Below, piece by piece: positions 10,625 to 18,142 of a stretch of DNA of 64,000 nucleotides. The stretch spans positions 62,001-126,000 of the forward strand of contig CAYUVH010000006.1 in the NCBI GenBank assembly GCA_964448135.1, written 5' to 3'. Numbering within the stretch: position 1 is the first letter of the stretch; each line of letters starts with the position of its first letter. The translations under genes and the position numbers were made by a program. The notes under the pieces are model-generated. The model made no database searches, was not told the origin of the DNA, and saw nothing but the letters and a program-made list of their open reading frames with translations. Source of the DNA: CAYUVH01 sp964448135 (GTDB taxonomy: Bacteria > Verrucomicrobiota > Verrucomicrobiia > Limisphaerales > UBA8199).

Positions 10625-10660
10625 AAAAAAAGGGCGCGAGCATGCTGCCACGCTCGCGCG
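10625..10660 (-). terminator. Intrinsic terminator after the YHS gene
   Basis: On the minus strand the stem GCGCGAGC / GCTCGCGC with a 10-base loop is followed by CCC and seven T. It ends the YHS transcript and directly abuts the ATG of the sigma-54 activator at 10623. Confidence 0.75.
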
Positions 10661-10728
10661 CAAACTAGACTAAACCCGCGTTTTCAACAAGGTACGACCG
10701 CAACCCGTCACTTCACCAAAATCCGCAC

Positions 10729-11292
10729 CTAGTTCAAATTCCCAAGCACCGAGCGGCTGAACAGGCCATCCACCGGATCCTTCACGCCGGCCTTCTTTTC
10801 CTCGAGCAACGGCCAGTACTTGTCAGCCTTGGTCTTGTTGCCGGCCACGTCCTTCTCCCAGAGTTCCGCCGCGCCTTTCGTATTCTGCAGAATGAGTTTG
10901 CCGTCCACAATGGACCAGACCAAAGGATCGGTTGGCCGCACCTTCCCGATGCTGGCCGCGTAGCCGCAGTAACCACCGTAGGCTGGCACGTACTTCGCAG
11001 GGTCGGCCGTGAAGAGGGCCTGGTGCGCGGCGGAAACAAAGTAATACTTCGCGCCTTGATACTCGGCGCTGAATTGTGAATTTCCCGGCACGGCCTTTTT
11101 GTCGGTGAAATATGCCACGGTGTCATAGCCGTGCACAGCGACGCCGTCCTTGTTTTTCTGCACGAGCACTTTGGGGCTGGCCGGCTCGGCGGCCAAGAGC
11201 ACGTTCGTAAAACAGAAGATTGCCGCGGCCGACAGCAGCAACCGGCTGGCCACGCGGGCCGGGTGATATGTGTTTAACCAAGCGATTTTCAT
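10729..11292 (-). CDS. Secreted YHS-domain protein
   Basis: A 187-residue protein with a signal peptide (residues about 15-35, ending LLAAEP) and a YHS-type domain: VHGYDTVAYFTDKKAVPG, then YYFVSAAHQALFTADPAKYVPAYGGYCGYA. YHS domains often bind metal or act in metal- and redox-linked proteins, and this secreted type is common in Proteobacteria and Verrucomicrobia. It has its own family 1 promoter (11330-11360) about 40 bases upstream and its own terminator, so it is a single-gene unit in the proposed stress regulon. Substrate unknown. Confidence 0.85.
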   Translation of the reverse strand: MKIAWLNTYHPARVASRLLLSAAAIFCFTNVLLAAEPASPKVLVQKNKDGVAVHGYDTVAYFTDKKAVPGNSQFSAEYQGAKYYFVSAAHQALFTADPAKYVPAYGGYCGYAASIGKVRPTDPLVWSIVDGKLILQNTKGAAELWEKDVAGNKTKADKYWPLLEEKKAGVKDPVDGLFSRSVLGNLN

Positions 11293-11329
11293 AGTGATCG
11301 ATTGCGAGTTTGTTTTGATTTGTTACCGG

Positions 11330-11360
11330 ATTTGGTCGCGTGAGGAGTCATTTCCTTACA
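11330..11360 (-). promoter_or_regulatory. Family 1 ECF promoter for the YHS gene
   Basis: TGTAAGGAA, 13 bases, then CGACCAAAT on the minus strand. Predicted start near 11325, leader about 33 bases. Confidence 0.75.
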
Positions 11361-11373
11361 CCTCAACGTGGGA

Positions 11374-12561
11374 TCAGCGTTGTGCCGATTCGGTTCTTAA
11401 GCGGAACGGGCCGAGTAGCAGCGCGTGCCCATCCGGATCGCGGACAATCTCGGAATCCGCCTCCACCCCTGAACGCGACACAAAGTGCGCCCGACTCTTT
11501 CGCAGCGCGCCGACGAGCCCTGGCACATCATCCACAGCAAGCTGGGTTTTCCAGAATATCAGGTCGGCGGCCGAGGCCCCCGCGGGAAGCGACCGGCCTC
11601 CCGGCGGCGCGATGTACTCCAAAAACTCGATGCCCGGACCGCGCTCCGCCCGCAGGGACGTGATCCGCAATCGCGCGCCAAATACCTGGTTCAGGTGTTC
11701 CTGTTCGGGGCCGTAATTTTCGCCGGTCCCGGCCACGCGTAATCCCAATACATCGCGATAGAACGCAAGACTGGCTTCGGTGTCGGACACGACGATTGCC
11801 GTGTGATCAATGCCAAGAAATGGCGTCGTGGCGGAATTTGCGACGGCCTGCCACTTCGGATCACCTTTGCCTTTGGGAAACGAGATTAGCTCCAGCACAT
11901 GATTATCCGGGTCGAGGAAATAAAAGGCCTTGATACCCGCCGCGTTCGTATTCCATGCCGGCAAAGTCTGCGGAGCCGTCGAGACGTGTTTGACGTTCTT
12001 CGCACGCAATCGCGCGTAAGCCGCATCCATGTCGCTGACAACAATCGCGATGTGCTGAAACCAGTGATCGAAGCTGCGCGAATCAGCGGGGATGGCGCGG
12101 CCGGGATTGATGAGGTGCTCCGTAAGGGTGATTTGCTCGTCGCCCAGCTTCAGCAACGCCACGCGCAAGCTCGTCTCGGGCAATCCCAGCAGGGCGTTCT
12201 GCCCAGGGCCTGACGCTTCGGAGATGGAGACGAGTTCGAACGGAAGCGTGTTGGTGTAAAACGCCAGCTCGCGATTCAAATTGGCCACCGTCAACCCAAT
12301 CGGCCCGACTTCGCGAACTGCGGCCGCCGCGGTTGCCAGCGAAACGCAAACGGCAATGATCGTCGCGAGGCCCGCCAAGGAGAAAGACAGATTGCGGCGC
12401 CTCCCCGCGCGCGGCCGGGACAAACCGTCGCAGGCCGGACGCCCGTCCGTCGCGAGGAGCGGAGGCAGGGAGGGATACGCGGGGAGTCGGGCAACGTGAT
12501 GGCGCCCCGCCTTGGAAATTTTCCGGACGAGTATTTCGAGAAACGCGCTTTTGCTTTTCAC
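11374..12561 (-). CDS. Exported protein with two VOC (glyoxalase-like) domains
   Basis: A 395-residue protein read from a GTG. After about 55 basic residues comes a hydrophobic export segment (LSFSLAGLATIIAVCVSLATAAAA), then two vicinal-oxygen-chelate domains: about 82-225 (VGPIGLTVANLNRELAFYTN) and about 240-385 (LGIDHTAIVVSDTEASLAFYR), with the ending DPDGHALLLG that usually carries a metal-ligating acid. VOC proteins include glyoxalases, dioxygenases and antibiotic-binding proteins; an exported double version has no assigned reaction. The GTG is 13 bases from the first base of a family 1 -10 box, so the mRNA would have no leader; a start nearer the signal peptide is an alternative. Confidence 0.75.
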   Translation of the reverse strand: MKSKSAFLEILVRKISKAGRHHVARLPAYPSLPPLLATDGRPACDGLSRPRAGRRRNLSFSLAGLATIIAVCVSLATAAAAVREVGPIGLTVANLNRELAFYTNTLPFELVSISEASGPGQNALLGLPETSLRVALLKLGDEQITLTEHLINPGRAIPADSRSFDHWFQHIAIVVSDMDAAYARLRAKNVKHVSTAPQTLPAWNTNAAGIKAFYFLDPDNHVLELISFPKGKGDPKWQAVANSATTPFLGIDHTAIVVSDTEASLAFYRDVLGLRVAGTGENYGPEQEHLNQVFGARLRITSLRAERGPGIEFLEYIAPPGGRSLPAGASAADLIFWKTQLAVDDVPGLVGALRKSRAHFVSRSGVEADSEIVRDPDGHALLLGPFRLRTESAQR

Positions 12562-12564
12562 GAA

Positions 12565-12595
12565 GTTGGGTCGGGACGCCGCCCGATTCCTTACA
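12565..12595 (-). promoter_or_regulatory. Family 1 ECF promoter for the VOC gene
   Basis: TGTAAGGAA, 13 bases, then CGACCCAAC on the minus strand, a near-consensus copy. The GTG start codon at 12561 falls at the predicted transcription start. Confidence 0.75.
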
Positions 12596-12609
12596 CCTCC
12601 ACACCGGAA

Positions 12610-12826
12610 CGCTCGTCCCTCTGTAGCAGCCGAGGTAACGAGGCTCTATATTTCCAACGACCCGGTGCGGCCTACAGCCATTGCCTGCCGAAGTTTGCGG
12701 AGTCGTTCAATTGCTCTCCCTCTCCCATGGGAGAGGACCGGGCTGAGGGGAATTTGTCGTCGTGCCGCCTTGCCACCTCACCGAAGCTCCGGCCGGACTA
12801 ATTCCTCACCCAACCCCGCACCCATG
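12610..12826. repeat. Intergenic stretch with dispersed-repeat fragments
   Basis: No gene is seen. The stretch holds 'gtagcagccgaggtaacgag' near 12624 and 'ctctcccatgggagagg' near 12720, both self-complementary units of the kind scattered between genes in this phylum. They separate the VOC unit from the end of the Rieske/peroxiredoxin operon. Copy number elsewhere cannot be judged from this window. Confidence 0.4.
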
Positions 12827-13381
12827 CTACGGCAGCGCCTTGAGCGCCGCCGCCGCGGCCACGCGGTCGCCATGCTGCTTGCTCACATGCGCGAAACGAA
12901 TCTTGTTCTGCTTATCAATGACGAACGTCGAAGGATACGCCGTCTCCCCCTTCGCTTCCCATCGCAATCCCCACGCCTTCGTGAAAGTATAATCTGGATC
13001 GACGACAAAGATGAACTCCTTCGGCCAGTTCTTGTTCTTCAAGAAATCCTGCGCGTGCGCCTGTAAATCCGTCGCCGGACCCGGATAGACCATCACCACC
13101 CGCGCCCCTTGCTTGGCAAACTCGGTGGCTTGCGCGACGAAATCATTCACCTGGCGGGTGCAGAGGGGACATTGATAACCGGGCCAACCACGCAGGACCA
13201 CGAGCACGACCGGCTTCTCCGCGGTAAGCTTGGCGAGTTCGACTGATTTGTTGTCGAGTGTGTTGAGCTTGAAGTCTGTGGCCGCGTCGCCGACTCCGGG
13301 AGGAGTCGCCGCGCGCGCGGCCAGCAAAGCAGTGGTGAAGAGGGTTATCGCAGCCAGTTTGGTTTTGGTGAGGTTACGCAT
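12827..13381 (-). CDS. Secreted peroxiredoxin-like (AhpC/TSA) protein
   Basis: A 184-residue protein starting at the ATG at 13381, which has a good ribosome site (AGGAAT six bases upstream) and begins a signal peptide (LAAITLFTTALLAARAA). The thioredoxin fold follows: VGDAATDFKLNTLDNKSVEL, then the redox motif GWPGYQCPLCTRQVNDF near residue 70 with a CxxC pair, and TYPSTFVIDKQ-like strand near 155. It would reduce peroxides or act as a thiol carrier in the periplasm. It lies 26 bases after the Cys-rich protein gene and is probably the fifth gene of the operon starting at 15657. Confidence 0.85.
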   Translation of the reverse strand: MRNLTKTKLAAITLFTTALLAARAATPPGVGDAATDFKLNTLDNKSVELAKLTAEKPVVLVVLRGWPGYQCPLCTRQVNDFVAQATEFAKQGARVVMVYPGPATDLQAHAQDFLKNKNWPKEFIFVVDPDYTFTKAWGLRWEAKGETAYPSTFVIDKQNKIRFAHVSKQHGDRVAAAAALKALP

Positions 13382-13407
13382 TTGATTCCTGTTGATGAAT
13401 GATTTGG

Positions 13408-14175
13408 CTATCTGGTTCTTTGATACGTTTTCGGATCGGCTTTGAAAATCAGCATGTCGCCCTGTCGCACGACTTCGCCCGTAATCTTGACCGGTTCCGC
13501 TACAAAATCCAAAACTTCCTGGTTCACCGGTTTGCCTTCCGCCGAAACCAGGAACAAATGCGCGGGCGCCCCCGCCGTCGATTTCACCACCAACAGCGGC
13601 GGGCACCCGCCGCTGATGCACCGGATGGCGCAGGCGCGATGCGGAACATACTGGCCCGGATTCATCACGCCGAGATAACATTTGCTATCCACGATCTCTC
13701 CGCTGAGCGTTTGCCGCCCCAGCGCAATCGGGCCGGGCGGGGTGGCTACAGGCGCCTCGCCGTTCAATTGAATCCACTCCGGCTTGGTTTCGATCATCTG
13801 CTGCTCCGCGCGATAAATCAGCGTTCCCTTCAGGGTGACGGACTTGCCGTCGAACGCCCTTATCGCTTCCGGTGCCAGCCCGTTCTTCCAAGTGGCGACC
13901 AGGTAGTAGGTGGCGATGCCGGTCTCGTTCGGGACCTGATTCGTCCGCGCGACCAGCAACCGGGGATACGGCTCCGCCTCGAACACGCCCGAGAATGTCT
14001 TGAGATTTCCCCATTCGAACACGCTCACGCCGATGGTTCGTTGCGAAGCCGCCACCACCGCCGCGACCGCAACCACCAGCAACACCAGGACGACGACCAC
14101 CCGCCGCACCGGCTTTCCAATGGCCGGCGCAGACTTCGCCTCCCAGCCAATGTAAAATGCCTCGGGCGATTTCAC
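13408..14175 (-). CDS. Membrane-anchored protein with a Cys-rich motif
   Basis: I start this 255-residue protein at a GTG at 14175 that overlaps the stop codon of the Rieske gene (GTGA) and has an excellent ribosome site (GGAGGTGA). A single membrane helix (VVVVLVLLVVAVAAVVAA, about 30-47) anchors a periplasmic domain. The C-terminal half contains DSKCYLGVMNPGQYVP and, a few residues on, RACAIRCISGGCPP: four Cys with His and Pro that look like a metal or cofactor site. I do not recognise a named family. Being locked between a ferric-reductase/Rieske gene and a peroxiredoxin gene, it probably takes part in the same electron-transfer task. Confidence 0.7.
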   Translation of the reverse strand: MKSPEAFYIGWEAKSAPAIGKPVRRVVVVLVLLVVAVAAVVAASQRTIGVSVFEWGNLKTFSGVFEAEPYPRLLVARTNQVPNETGIATYYLVATWKNGLAPEAIRAFDGKSVTLKGTLIYRAEQQMIETKPEWIQLNGEAPVATPPGPIALGRQTLSGEIVDSKCYLGVMNPGQYVPHRACAIRCISGGCPPLLVVKSTAGAPAHLFLVSAEGKPVNQEVLDFVAEPVKITGEVVRQGDMLIFKADPKTYQRTR

Positions 14176-15251
14176 GCCATCACCTCCGCGAGCGCCACTT
14201 CCAGGATGAGCGCCGGCTCCGCACGCGTGCCGGCGGGGTTTGGCTTGGGATGCACCAGCACCCGACCGTTGCGAACGCGCACATTGAAAGTCGGCACCTT
14301 CTCGACAAACGGCGGCGGCGACGCCCCCGTTTCCGGCGCATACTGGTAGCCATGCCACGGGCACGTGATGCAGCCGTAAACAATTTTCCCCTCTCCCAGC
14401 GGTCCGTTCTGGTGCTGGCAAACATTGGACACAGCGGAGATTTTCCCTTCGTATTTGAAAATCGCCACGCGCTCGCCTGAAAGACAAACGATGCGGGCGC
14501 GGCTTTCGGGAATGTCCGCCACCGCGCAGGCATCCACGAAGCCATCATCCGCCGACATTTTCACGGATTGCCTCTGCGAAATGTCGGTGTCGAGCGGACG
14601 TTCCTTTCGGGCGGCAGCCAGATGCAGCCCGACCACGGCCACAAAGCCGATCGCAGTCGCCGCCGTGTAAATCGGGCTCAACTCACTCTGGAGTGCGCCG
14701 AAGGTGACATGTAGCACCAGCAGTGCATAGGCCACATACACCAGCATATGCAGTGATTTCCAAACCGGCGCGCTCAAATTCGCCAGCCAGAAGTCGTGGC
14801 TCGTCGCCGCCATCAAAAAAAGAATGATCAGCGCGAAGAAACCGAACACCTGGAACGGCACGCCGGCGACCGAAGGCACCAGCGGGCTGGAGACGAAGAT
14901 GCTGAGAATGGGATTCACATTGCTCCCCGCGTGATAGGTGGCGATGACTAGCGCGGCGTGGACCAGGCCAAGCAGAAACATCGTTACCCCCGCATGGCGG
15001 CGATTATAGAGCAAAGGAAGGAACACCGGGTTCAACCGGCAGAGCGGGCCGATACACAGGATGATATGCAGGAGCACAAAACCCGCCGTCCCAAACGCCC
15101 GCATCAGGAGGATTTCATCCGTGATGTAGGGAAACAGCGACTTCGTGAAAGCCGCAAACGCCATCAACCACCCGGCCACGCCGCCCACCAGTACAAGGTC
15201 ATAAATCCGCTTCTGGCGGTTCCACTGCACAGCTCGGTATTCGACGCTCAT
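14172..15251 (-). CDS. Ferric-reductase-like membrane protein fused to a Rieske domain
   Basis: A 359-residue fusion. Residues about 20-215 hold six membrane helices with paired His (LLHIILC, LVHAALVIATYH, SLHMLVYVAYALLVLHVTFG) as in ferric-reductase/NOX-like haem b domains. Residues about 250-345 are a Rieske [2Fe-2S] domain with CQHQNGPLG and CPWHGYQY, giving the four ligands C-x-H and C-x-x-H. It should move electrons across or along the membrane. The ATG at 15251 overlaps the stop of the 51-residue gene (ATGA), and the stop overlaps the next GTG, so translation is coupled through the operon. Confidence 0.85.
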   Translation of the reverse strand: MSVEYRAVQWNRQKRIYDLVLVGGVAGWLMAFAAFTKSLFPYITDEILLMRAFGTAGFVLLHIILCIGPLCRLNPVFLPLLYNRRHAGVTMFLLGLVHAALVIATYHAGSNVNPILSIFVSSPLVPSVAGVPFQVFGFFALIILFLMAATSHDFWLANLSAPVWKSLHMLVYVAYALLVLHVTFGALQSELSPIYTAATAIGFVAVVGLHLAAARKERPLDTDISQRQSVKMSADDGFVDACAVADIPESRARIVCLSGERVAIFKYEGKISAVSNVCQHQNGPLGEGKIVYGCITCPWHGYQYAPETGASPPPFVEKVPTFNVRVRNGRVLVHPKPNPAGTRAEPALILEVALAEVMA

Positions 15252-15403
15252 GGCGACGTGATGGGCTTCGCCCATGAAGGCGGCAGCACGTTCGCGGGCG
15301 GCAACGGTTTCCGGGCGGCGATCCCCGCCGCAAACAAAACCGGCAGCAGTATCGCCAGCACCGCAAACATCCGCCAATGCCGCTTTCGCAGGGGTAGAAT
15401 CAT
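15248..15403 (-). CDS. Small single-helix membrane protein (51 residues)
   Basis: A 51-residue frame: MILPLRKRHWRM, then one hydrophobic helix (FAVLAILLPVLFAAGIAA), then a Pro-rich tail. Its ATG overlaps the stop of the gene before it (ATGA) and its TGA overlaps the ATG of the Rieske gene, an arrangement that strongly favours a real, translated gene. Probably an accessory subunit of the membrane electron-transfer complex; no named family recognised. Confidence 0.7.
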   Translation of the reverse strand: MILPLRKRHWRMFAVLAILLPVLFAAGIAARKPLPPANVLPPSWAKPITSP

Positions 15404-15657
15404 AAAGTTCCCGCTTTGGCCGCGCGCCGATGAGCGTCACATTGCTCCGGTGGCTCGTGGACCCCGCTCAGCCAGCGCTGCAACAACAACGGCCACAAGG
15501 CCATCGCGCCCGGGACGATCAGCAGCCGAAACCCCCACGATCCATGCGCGGCGTGCGAATCAATGCGACCCACACCAACCCAGGCAAAAGGCACCGCAAA
15601 CGCGAGGCCAACCACCAGGTAAACACCCAGCGCGACGAGAAGAATGGCGGCAAACAT
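15400..15657 (-). CDS. Small two-helix membrane protein (85 residues)
   Basis: First gene of a five-gene operon. From the ATG at 15657, which has a GAGGAAG ribosome site, it encodes two hydrophobic segments (FAAILLVALGVYLVVGLAFA and LLIVPGAMALWPLLLQRWL) and a basic, polar C-terminus. No family recognised. The family 1 promoter at 15668-15698 would give a leader of only about ten bases that just accommodates the ribosome site. Confidence 0.7.
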   Translation of the reverse strand: MFAAILLVALGVYLVVGLAFAVPFAWVGVGRIDSHAAHGSWGFRLLIVPGAMALWPLLLQRWLSGVHEPPEQCDAHRRAAKAGTL

Positions 15658-15667
15658 GTTCTTCCTC

Positions 15668-15698
15668 AATGGGTCGCGGCTGCCGGCCGATCCTTACA
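15668..15698 (-). promoter_or_regulatory. Family 1 ECF promoter for the Rieske/peroxiredoxin operon
   Basis: TGTAAGGAT, 13 bases, CGACCCATT on the minus strand. It precedes the five-gene unit that runs to 12827. Confidence 0.75.
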
Positions 15699-15808
15699 CC
15701 GACAACGCCGCAAACTCAGATTCCCAAAGGCTTGTCGGCGCAAACAACTTGTAAACAAAGCTCCATTCTGCTTTGGATGAACAAACATTCGGCGGAAAAG
15801 TCGGCCAA

Positions 15809-18088
15809 ATGAATCGTATATTAATCTTCGCAGCCACAATCACAGTCCTCATTCCGTTCGCGCGCGCAGGCGAGGCTGGCTGGAAGCCTGTCCCGTCAGC
15901 CCTCATGACGAGCTGGGGCAAGACCGTGACGCCCGAAAATGCCTGGCGCGACTATCCGCGCCCCCAAATGATCCGCCCGGAATGGCAAAGCCTCAACGGT
16001 CTATGGGACTACGCCATCACCGGCGAGACCCGGCCTTGGGATCAGCCGAATGTCGAGAATGCGACCTTCGATCCCTTGAACAAGACGCTCCCGTCCGCTC
16101 CAACGAACTGGGACGGGAAAATACTGGTTCCCTTTGCCGTCGAATCCGCGTTGTCCGGTGTGGGAAAACTGGTGCGCCCCAATCAATTGCTCTGGTATCA
16201 GCGCCGCTTTGAGGTTCCCGGCAAATGGAAAGGGCAGCGTGTCCTGCTGCACTTCGATGCCGTGGACTGGCATGCCATTGTCTGGGTGAACGGCAGGAAA
16301 CTCGGCGAAAACAAGGGCGGCTATAACCCATTCAGTTTTGACCTCACCGACGCGCTCAAATCCACCGGCCCGCAGGAAATTGTCGTGGCCGTCTGGGATC
16401 CGAGCAATGCCGGCGATCAAGCAGTGGGCAAACAAACACTGCCGGAGCTCAAACAAGGGTTCCGCTACACCCCGACCACGGGGATCTGGCAACCGGTCTG
16501 GCTGGAGCCGGTTCCCCCGGTGTCCATTCAAAGCCTGGTCATCACACCACAAGTGGACCAGGGCGCCGTGGACGTCACCGTAAAGGCATCCTCGTCCGCC
16601 AGCTCCGCAGGGGTGGATGGGGTGGTGGTGGTTCAGGTGCTCGACGGGGGCAAAGCGGTCGATGGCAAAGTGTTTGCGGCAGCCGCGGGAAAAACTGGCG
16701 AAAAGATTCAGGTCAGGATCCCCAACGCAAAGTTGTGGTCGCCCGATTCACCATTTCTTTACGACCTCAAAGTCCGACTCGGCGACGATGCCATTACGAG
16801 CTACTTCGGGATGCGCAGAATCGAAGTCCGGCCCGATGCCGCGGGCGTTGCGCGCATCCTGCTGAACGGTCGCGAAATATTCGCGTTTGGCCCGCTGGAC
16901 CAGGGCTACTGGCCGGACGGTACGCTGACGCCCCCGAGCGACGCCGCAGCCAGGGCCGACCTCGAATACTTGAAAAACATCGGGTGTAACATGGTCCGCC
17001 CCCATATTAAGGTAAACCCCGACCGCTGGTACTATTGGGCGGACAAACTCGGACTCATGGTTTGGCAGGACTTCGTGTGCATGCCGAAATACGGCAGCAC
17101 CATCCGCCCCTCGTCGTCGGCGCAATGGCAGGAGGAAATGGCGCGCGAGATGGACCATCTGCACAATCATCCGGCCATTGTTGAATGGATGGTGTTTAAC
17201 GAAGGCTGGGGCCAGCACGACACGGAGCGATTGACGGAATGGACGATGAAACGCGACCCCTCGCGGATTGTCTGCGGCGCCACCGGCTGGACTGACGCCG
17301 GCGTCGGGAACACCTATGACATTCACGATTATTCCTTCCAGGTCTCCATTGCCCGCCCCGGACAACTTGGTGCGCGCGCCATGTCGGTGGGCGAATGCGG
17401 CGGGTTCAACGTGTGGATCCCCGGCCACCTTTGGGGTGATTACAAGCGGAAGGAAACCATCGATGAAATCGGCGAAGGCGGCCGCGAAAGCTACCTGGAC
17501 GCGAGCGCTTGGGCGAAACGGTATACAGCCTGGACGGCCACCGTGGGACTGCTGCGCTCCCTCGGGCTGTGCGGCGCCGTTTACACCCAGATCACCGATG
17601 TCGAACACGAGTGTAATGGCTGGCTGACTTACGACCGCGAGGTCAGCAAGATTCCGATTCAGAATCTGCGACCGCTGCACGAACGACTCTATACACCGCT
17701 CCCCTCCCTCCGGCCGCTGCTGCCCATGAGTGCCGGGGATCAGCCGGCTCAAGCTTTCAAACAGCGCACCATCAATCCGCCGGCCAAAAGAACTTTCAAG
17801 TTGGATCAATTGCCCGCCGCCGTGCTCGTCCGCTTGGACGGAACCGGCCCAGCCCGTTTGTCGCTCAACGGTCAGCTGGTGAAGGTGATGACCAACAACG
17901 ACCGCGCGGGCTACGTGCCGACTTCCTTCGCCCTGCTGTCCGCCGACGGCCTCAAGGCGCTCCGCGTGGGTGAGAACGTCTTGCAACTCGAACCCGCGGA
18001 GCCGGAACCGGGCGCACGAAAGAAAAACCGTCGCCCTACGGACCAACCATTGGACGTGGGTCTCTTCGCGGTCGACCCCGCGCCTTGA
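15809..18088 (+). CDS. Secreted glycoside hydrolase family 2 protein
   Basis: A 759-residue beta-galactosidase/glucuronidase-like enzyme. The ATG at 15809 gives a signal peptide (ILIFAATITVLIPFARA). The N-terminal sugar-binding domain begins with RPEWQSLNGLWDYAITG, an Ig-like domain follows near 235-345, and the TIM barrel from about 350 has the acid/base Glu in FNEGWGQ (near 465) and the nucleophile Glu in VGECGGF (near 529). It hydrolyses beta-linked sugars from outside polysaccharides, substrate unknown. It is divergent from the redox operon and no family 1 promoter was seen for it. Confidence 0.88.
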   Translation: MNRILIFAATITVLIPFARAGEAGWKPVPSALMTSWGKTVTPENAWRDYPRPQMIRPEWQSLNGLWDYAITGETRPWDQPNVENATFDPLNKTLPSAPTNWDGKILVPFAVESALSGVGKLVRPNQLLWYQRRFEVPGKWKGQRVLLHFDAVDWHAIVWVNGRKLGENKGGYNPFSFDLTDALKSTGPQEIVVAVWDPSNAGDQAVGKQTLPELKQGFRYTPTTGIWQPVWLEPVPPVSIQSLVITPQVDQGAVDVTVKASSSASSAGVDGVVVVQVLDGGKAVDGKVFAAAAGKTGEKIQVRIPNAKLWSPDSPFLYDLKVRLGDDAITSYFGMRRIEVRPDAAGVARILLNGREIFAFGPLDQGYWPDGTLTPPSDAAARADLEYLKNIGCNMVRPHIKVNPDRWYYWADKLGLMVWQDFVCMPKYGSTIRPSSSAQWQEEMAREMDHLHNHPAIVEWMVFNEGWGQHDTERLTEWTMKRDPSRIVCGATGWTDAGVGNTYDIHDYSFQVSIARPGQLGARAMSVGECGGFNVWIPGHLWGDYKRKETIDEIGEGGRESYLDASAWAKRYTAWTATVGLLRSLGLCGAVYTQITDVEHECNGWLTYDREVSKIPIQNLRPLHERLYTPLPSLRPLLPMSAGDQPAQAFKQRTINPPAKRTFKLDQLPAAVLVRLDGTGPARLSLNGQLVKVMTNNDRAGYVPTSFALLSADGLKALRVGENVLQLEPAEPEPGARKKNRRPTDQPLDVGLFAVDPAP

Positions 18089-18142
18089 TCACCAAAATCC
18101 AGCTGAGGCTTTCAGTTTAGGCTGCAAGCCCCTTTGCCACTC

